Assembly: GCF_900112255.1 (NCBI RefSeq)
Contig: NZ_FOLE01000008.1
Location: forward strand, 146,382-210,381
Origin: Flexibacter flexilis DSM 6793
GTDB taxonomy: Bacteria; Bacteroidota; Bacteroidia; Cytophagales; Flexibacteraceae
DNA length: 64,000 bases
Reading direction: 5' to 3'
Below are positions 60,454-64,000 of the stretch, piece after piece. The position numbers were made by a program, and so were the translations under genes. The notes beneath the pieces were generated by a model. The model made no database searches. It saw nothing but the letters and a program-made list of their open reading frames with translations, and was not told the DNA's origin. Every line of letters begins with the position of its first letter. Position 1 is the first letter of the stretch.

Positions 60454-61079
60454 GCAGCCGCGCGAATGAACCCGAAAACTTCGGCAAGCCAGCCAAACAG
60501 CGTTCTGATGAAGACGACATTATCGAATTTTTGCGCACAGGCAATGGCGAACTGTCCGACAAACAAAAGAAACTGTTTGACATCTACGATTTTGCCGACA
60601 ACCAAATCCGCAACCTCGTGAAAGAATCAGAAGTAGTCAATATGCTCATGCTCAAGTATGGCGTGAAGCGTGCGACGGCTTACCGCTATATCAGTAAAAC
60701 CAAACAAATCTTTGGTTCGATTAATAGAAGCGAAAAAGAGTTTTGGCGCAGGTTAGTCATTGAACAATGTTTTGATAGTATCAAGTTATCAAAAAGTTTA
60801 CGCGACCCTAAAGGGTTGAACGGCGCAATTGCCCAACTCATTAAGGCCACGAACTTAAACGAAGTGGACATTGATATGCCCGATTTTGCCGCCCTTGAGC
60901 CACATACTTACGAGTTGGTGCTCAATGATTTTTCTGTTTCCATGATGCAATCCCTCATGCAAGCAGGGGCCGTCAATTTGGTGGGCATGATGGCTAACGA
61001 ATTAAATAAATCGCAACCTATCCCTATTCCGATTACTCCTTCCCATGACAGCGAATCAACAGACCATTCTCAAGTTTAA
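60450..61079 (+). CDS. Terminase small subunit-like protein
   Basis: A 209-residue protein with an HTH (VVNMLMLKYGVKRATAYRYISKTKQIFG, about 70-97), followed by a helical middle that would form the ring of small terminases. Position directly before the large terminase supports the call. The large terminase starts 35 bases inside this gene in another frame. Confidence 0.7.
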   Translation: MSSRANEPENFGKPAKQRSDEDDIIEFLRTGNGELSDKQKKLFDIYDFADNQIRNLVKESEVVNMLMLKYGVKRATAYRYISKTKQIFGSINRSEKEFWRRLVIEQCFDSIKLSKSLRDPKGLNGAIAQLIKATNLNEVDIDMPDFAALEPHTYELVLNDFSVSMMQSLMQAGAVNLVGMMANELNKSQPIPIPITPSHDSESTDHSQV

Positions 61080-62559
61080 TTTACCGCAGCTCATGTTGGC
61101 GACAGGCATGCAGGTACACAAGTTTTTAGAGGGTGGTCGTGGGCTTGGTAAATCCAGTATTTTAGCGTGGAGAATCAAGGACATCGCCATTAAAATGCCC
61201 CGTTCGGCCAATGTAATCGTGGGTGAAAGCTATATTCAAATCATTACCCGCACCTTGCCCTCTACCATTGAGGGCTTGGCGCGTTTAGGCTACCACAAAG
61301 ACATTCATTATTTTGTCGGAAGAAAGCCGCCCAAGGCTTGGAAATGGCCAGAGCCGTACCAACCGCCGTTGGCTTACGACCACTTCATGATTTGGTACAC
61401 GGGCGCAGGATTCCACTTTGTTTCACAAGACCGCCCTGGGAGCGGGCGCGGGTTGAATACCGATTCGGTAACAGGTGATGAAATGCAGTTGCTCAAGTAT
61501 GACGATTTATTCCATGATGTATTGGCCACTAACCGCAGTAATAAAGACAAGCCGTATGCGAATCTGCCCATTCACCACAGCACTATGTTTGTTGGGACAA
61601 TTCCTTGGAATACACGCGGCAAATGGCTGTATAAAATGGAAGAATTAGCGCAGGCCAACCCGAAAGAGTATTTGTATATCCGCGCCCCCTCTGAGTTTAA
61701 TCGTGAGGTATTGGGCGATGAATGGTTCAAAAACATGGAACGCGAATTGCCGCCCTTGATTTACAACGGAGAAATTAAGTGCATTCGTCCCACGAAAATA
61801 GAAGGTGGTTTTTATCCCTTGCTCAATGAGCAGGTGCATTACTACGCCTCCAGCAATTACCGCTATTTGGACAGTTTGGGTTTTGATTTTAGCAAAGTAA
61901 CGGATTTGGATTGTAGAGCAGACGGCGACATCGACATGAACCGCCCCTTTGACATCGCTTGCGATTGGGGCGCACACATCAATACATTGGTAGTCAGGCA
62001 AGAGCATAGCCGTAACGGGTTCATTGAAAGCCGTGCGGTGAATGCGCTGTTTGTCAAGACGCCCAAACGATTGCAGGACTTGGCCGCCATGTTCTGCGAC
62101 TACTACGAGGCCAAGACCAAGAAAGAGGTTAATTTCTATTATGACCATACCGCCGTCTTTACCGACGCATCGCGTCCTACCAGCTTCGCCGACGAGTTTA
62201 TGGCCGTGTTACGCAAGCGAGGTTGGACAGTTGTCCCGCACTATATCGGGCAAGCAGCCAGCCACCACACGCGTTATCTATTTTGGGGAATGGCGCACAG
62301 TGAGGCCGACGAGCGACTGCCCCGCATACGCTACAATGAGCGCAATTGTAAGTATTTGCTCCTCTCCAAGCAGAATGCAGGCGTGTTGCAAGGGCGCAAT
62401 GGCTTTGAGAAGGACAAGCGAGCTGAGCGCGATATAAACGCTGCACAAGAAGAAACCACCCACTTTTCAGATGCAGACGATACGCTGTGTTATGGCAAGT
62501 ATGGTAAGTTGATGAATAGCGGTAGTGTGAGTAACTATATCCCAGAGACGATGATGTAA
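61045..62559 (+). CDS. Terminase large subunit
   Basis: A 504-residue DNA-packaging motor. Walker A is GGRGLGKSS (residues 30-38), and the Walker B acidic pair is in VTGDEMQ (Asp145/Glu146). The coupling motif GTIPWNTRGKW follows. The RNase H-like nuclease domain includes DIACDWGAH near residue 303, YDHTAVFTDASR near 370 and DADDTLCYG near the end. ATPase and nuclease sites look complete. It comes after the capsid genes, not before them as in most phages. A terminator follows. Confidence 0.9.
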   Translation: MTANQQTILKFNLPQLMLATGMQVHKFLEGGRGLGKSSILAWRIKDIAIKMPRSANVIVGESYIQIITRTLPSTIEGLARLGYHKDIHYFVGRKPPKAWKWPEPYQPPLAYDHFMIWYTGAGFHFVSQDRPGSGRGLNTDSVTGDEMQLLKYDDLFHDVLATNRSNKDKPYANLPIHHSTMFVGTIPWNTRGKWLYKMEELAQANPKEYLYIRAPSEFNREVLGDEWFKNMERELPPLIYNGEIKCIRPTKIEGGFYPLLNEQVHYYASSNYRYLDSLGFDFSKVTDLDCRADGDIDMNRPFDIACDWGAHINTLVVRQEHSRNGFIESRAVNALFVKTPKRLQDLAAMFCDYYEAKTKKEVNFYYDHTAVFTDASRPTSFADEFMAVLRKRGWTVVPHYIGQAASHHTRYLFWGMAHSEADERLPRIRYNERNCKYLLLSKQNAGVLQGRNGFEKDKRAERDINAAQEETTHFSDADDTLCYGKYGKLMNSGSVSNYIPETMM

Positions 62560-62579
62560 CCAATTGACAGTAAGATTCT

Positions 62580-62607
62580 AAGCCTCCTGCATAGGGGGCT
62601 TTTTTTA
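62580..62607 (+). terminator. Terminator after the large terminase
   Basis: AGCCTCC (62581-62587) pairs with GGGGGCT (62594-62600), with seven T following. The 423-base stretch 62560-62982 has no gene: it holds this terminator, three hairpins and a probable promoter. Confidence 0.8.
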
Positions 62608-62647
62608 TGCTTACGCCCACCTTTTCCACGCCCTTCCCATAGGGGAC

Positions 62648-62695
62648 CCGCGAAGCGGTACAGGCCTTTTATTTGGCCTGTGAGCGCGTTACGCG
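62648..62695. other. Three consecutive hairpins in the post-terminase spacer
   Basis: CCGC-GAA-GCGG (62648-62658), ACAGGCC/GGCCTGT (62660-62681) and CGCG-TTA-CGCG (62685-62695) lie side by side with no T run. Confidence 0.5.
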
Positions 62696-62884
62696 GCCTT
62701 ACCCAGCCCGACCACCCACCAACGCCCAGCGCATCATATAACGCTATTTTGACACATGGACAGTTGTCCGCAGCCGACAGGGCGGGGCGTGCTGCTATCG
62801 CAGATTTTGAGACAAAAAACAACGTTTTTTGCGCGTAAGTACCTGAAAAAGAGCAAATTAATTTAAAAAAAATGAGACAAACAC

Positions 62885-62916
62885 TTGCATAATCCGTACT
62901 TTTTGCCTATCTTTAT
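62885..62916 (+). promoter_or_regulatory. Probable promoter of the coiled-coil gene
   Basis: A TTG near 62885 and TATCTTTA near 62909 are about 21 bases apart, close to the Bacteroidota pattern; the ATG is at 62983. Confidence 0.4.
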
Positions 62917-62982
62917 AATGTTAAAGGATTGAAAGACAGTTATTTAACAAACATTTTTAACCATTTAAACGCATTTACAATC

Positions 62983-63810
62983 ATGGCAAAAAAGAACAAC
63001 CACACGGCAGAAAAGCCCCAAAGAACACCCGAAGAAATCGCAGCTTTACGCGAAGAAGCCAAAGCAAAATTTAATGTTTCAACAGGTAGCGAAGTACAAC
63101 CACTGGCAGAGGCCACACAGGGCGCAGAAGCGATACAGGCAGCACCCGAACAGGTAGAGCCGCAAGCCATAGCACAGGAACAAGAGGCCACACAGGGCGC
63201 AGGGTTTAGCGAAGAGCTTGTACAAGCCGCCGAAGCAGAAGCCGACAGAATCGCCGCAGAAGAGGCAGCACAGGCAGCAGCCCAAACACTACCGCAAATC
63301 ATGGTACAGATAGCCGAGCAAGTGCAGGATTTGGCCACTAATCAAATGATTGAATCTTTGCAAAAATCAGAAGAAGCCAACCAAATCGCCGAGCAAGCAA
63401 GAGCCGAAGCAAGAATAAACGCCGAAGCCCTACGCATCGCACAAGAAGAGTTAAAACAGGCAAAAGCAGAGGCCGAAGCCGCCAAAGAAGCCGCCCGAAT
63501 CGCCGAAGAACAAGCCGAATTAAACAGGCGTTTAATACCTAAGATTTTGGCCGCTGAACGTGCCGAACGCATCGAACAAGCCCAACATCTAAGCACCGTA
63601 TTGAATAACTTAGAATCAAGAAAAATGGTGTTAGAGAGTATTTTACGAACGGCTGACGATAGTATTAATTTAAAAATAACAGGGACTTTTGGCCAAAACG
63701 TGGACTTTAGCAACAAAAATTTATGCAAAGAGATTTTAACTATTTTGCGTGAAAAGGTAGAAGAAGCCATCAACCAAAAGCAAACAGAACTTAACTGTTT
63801 TACACTCTAA
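62983..63810 (+). CDS. Ala/Glu/Gln-rich coiled-coil phage protein
   Basis: A 275-residue protein from ATG 62983 (MAKKNNHTAEKPQ). A long, nearly unbroken coiled coil (about 90-220, KSEEANQIAEQARAEARINA) is very rich in Ala, Glu and Gln. An N-terminal disordered part includes the twice-repeated EATQGA. It may be a scaffold, a tail or an internal protein; nothing identifies it. It is transcribed from its own promoter. Confidence 0.6.
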   Translation: MAKKNNHTAEKPQRTPEEIAALREEAKAKFNVSTGSEVQPLAEATQGAEAIQAAPEQVEPQAIAQEQEATQGAGFSEELVQAAEAEADRIAAEEAAQAAAQTLPQIMVQIAEQVQDLATNQMIESLQKSEEANQIAEQARAEARINAEALRIAQEELKQAKAEAEAAKEAARIAEEQAELNRRLIPKILAAERAERIEQAQHLSTVLNNLESRKMVLESILRTADDSINLKITGTFGQNVDFSNKNLCKEILTILREKVEEAINQKQTELNCFTL

Positions 63811-63828
63811 CCACTTTTAAATAAAAAA

Positions 63829-63858
63829 GGCCGCAAGGTATTGCAGTACCAAGCGGCC
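63829..63858. terminator. Nested perfect hairpin after the coiled-coil gene
   Basis: GGCCGC-aa-GGTA / TACC-aa-GCGGCC is perfectly symmetric. The T run lies on the minus strand, so it would stop leftward transcripts; rightward it is only a hairpin. Confidence 0.6.
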
Positions 63859-63911
63859 AACACGTAAACATTTTAACAACGTAAACGCCTCTTTAGAAGG
63901 GCAGCAATATC

Positions 63912-64000
63912 ATGAAATCTTACGAGAATAACAAACAAACGGCCAGCCCACAGGCCGACGGGACAAGCACGCCCGAAAAAAAGAGCAATCCACGCCGCGA
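63912..64000 (+). CDS. Phage protein, cut by window end
   Basis: Begins at ATG 63912 (MKSYENNKQTASPQADGTST) and is open to the end of the window. The visible 29 residues are disordered in type. No function can be given. Confidence 0.5.
   Translation, partial: MKSYENNKQTASPQADGTSTPEKKSNPRR

Larger units (their letters stand above)
46023..64000. mobile_element. Prophage (right end outside the window)
   Basis: From about 46.0 kb all genes but the repressor run rightward, are tightly packed and mostly unknown, with a phage head and packaging module. The order is repressor, early genes, structured RNA stretch, replication/partition-like genes, S49 protease, scaffold-like, major capsid, tube-like, PLD-like, small terminase, large terminase. 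No integrase or transposase is visible. The left edge lies between the CRISPR array (45891) and the repressor; the exact attachment site is not found. Confidence 0.88.

Overview
The window reads as the chromosome of a Bacteroidota bacterium, most likely a Cytophagales-like gliding or aerobic relative. The signs are promoters with a TAnnTTTG -7 box, few Shine-Dalgarno sites, many Bacteroidota-type families (Porin_10-like porin, DUF2480, DUF6702, secreted CHAT/TPR protein, XRE-S24 regulators), and a type II-C style CRISPR repeat close to the Bacteroides form. I infer this from the sequence; no species can be named.

Positions 1-45642 are mostly host housekeeping genes in short, often convergent units. 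In order: the end of pyrG with yidC; a class IV aminotransferase, an rRNA methyltransferase and a WecA/MraY-like transferase; two outer-membrane proteins; an EamA protein with a stand-alone nuoB and malate dehydrogenase; a HAD/phosphoribosyltransferase pair; alaA; mutS2; a ferredoxin; an MsbA-like exporter; a histidine kinase; hemA; a membrane-fused SiaC-like protein; phenylalanine hydroxylase behind a tyrosine-rich attenuator; a lipoprotein; a CHAT/TPR protein; ispE; a GH3 protein; an AIM24 protein; kdsA; and a fused IDI-IspH enzyme. The isoprenoid genes ispE and idi-ispH lie about 4 kb apart.

Positions 44187-45891 hold a reduced CRISPR locus. It has a candidate anti-repeat, cas1, cas2, a large hairpin and a one-spacer array, with no cas9 where one would be expected.

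A prophage begins immediately to the right, at about 46.0 kb, and runs off the window. A leftward repressor faces an operator region and an early operon. A structured stretch with a tRNA-like cloverleaf follows, then replication/partition-like genes. Next come a head module (S49 protease, scaffold-like protein, major capsid), a tube-like protein, and last a packaging module with a PLD-like protein, small terminase and large terminase. No integrase, transposase or portal gene is visible in this part, so how it inserts is unknown.

The strongest candidates for something new are the Tyr-codon attenuator upstream of the phenylalanine hydroxylase, the cas9-less CRISPR remnant with its possible anti-repeat, the prophage tRNA-like RNA, and the IDI-IspH fusion.
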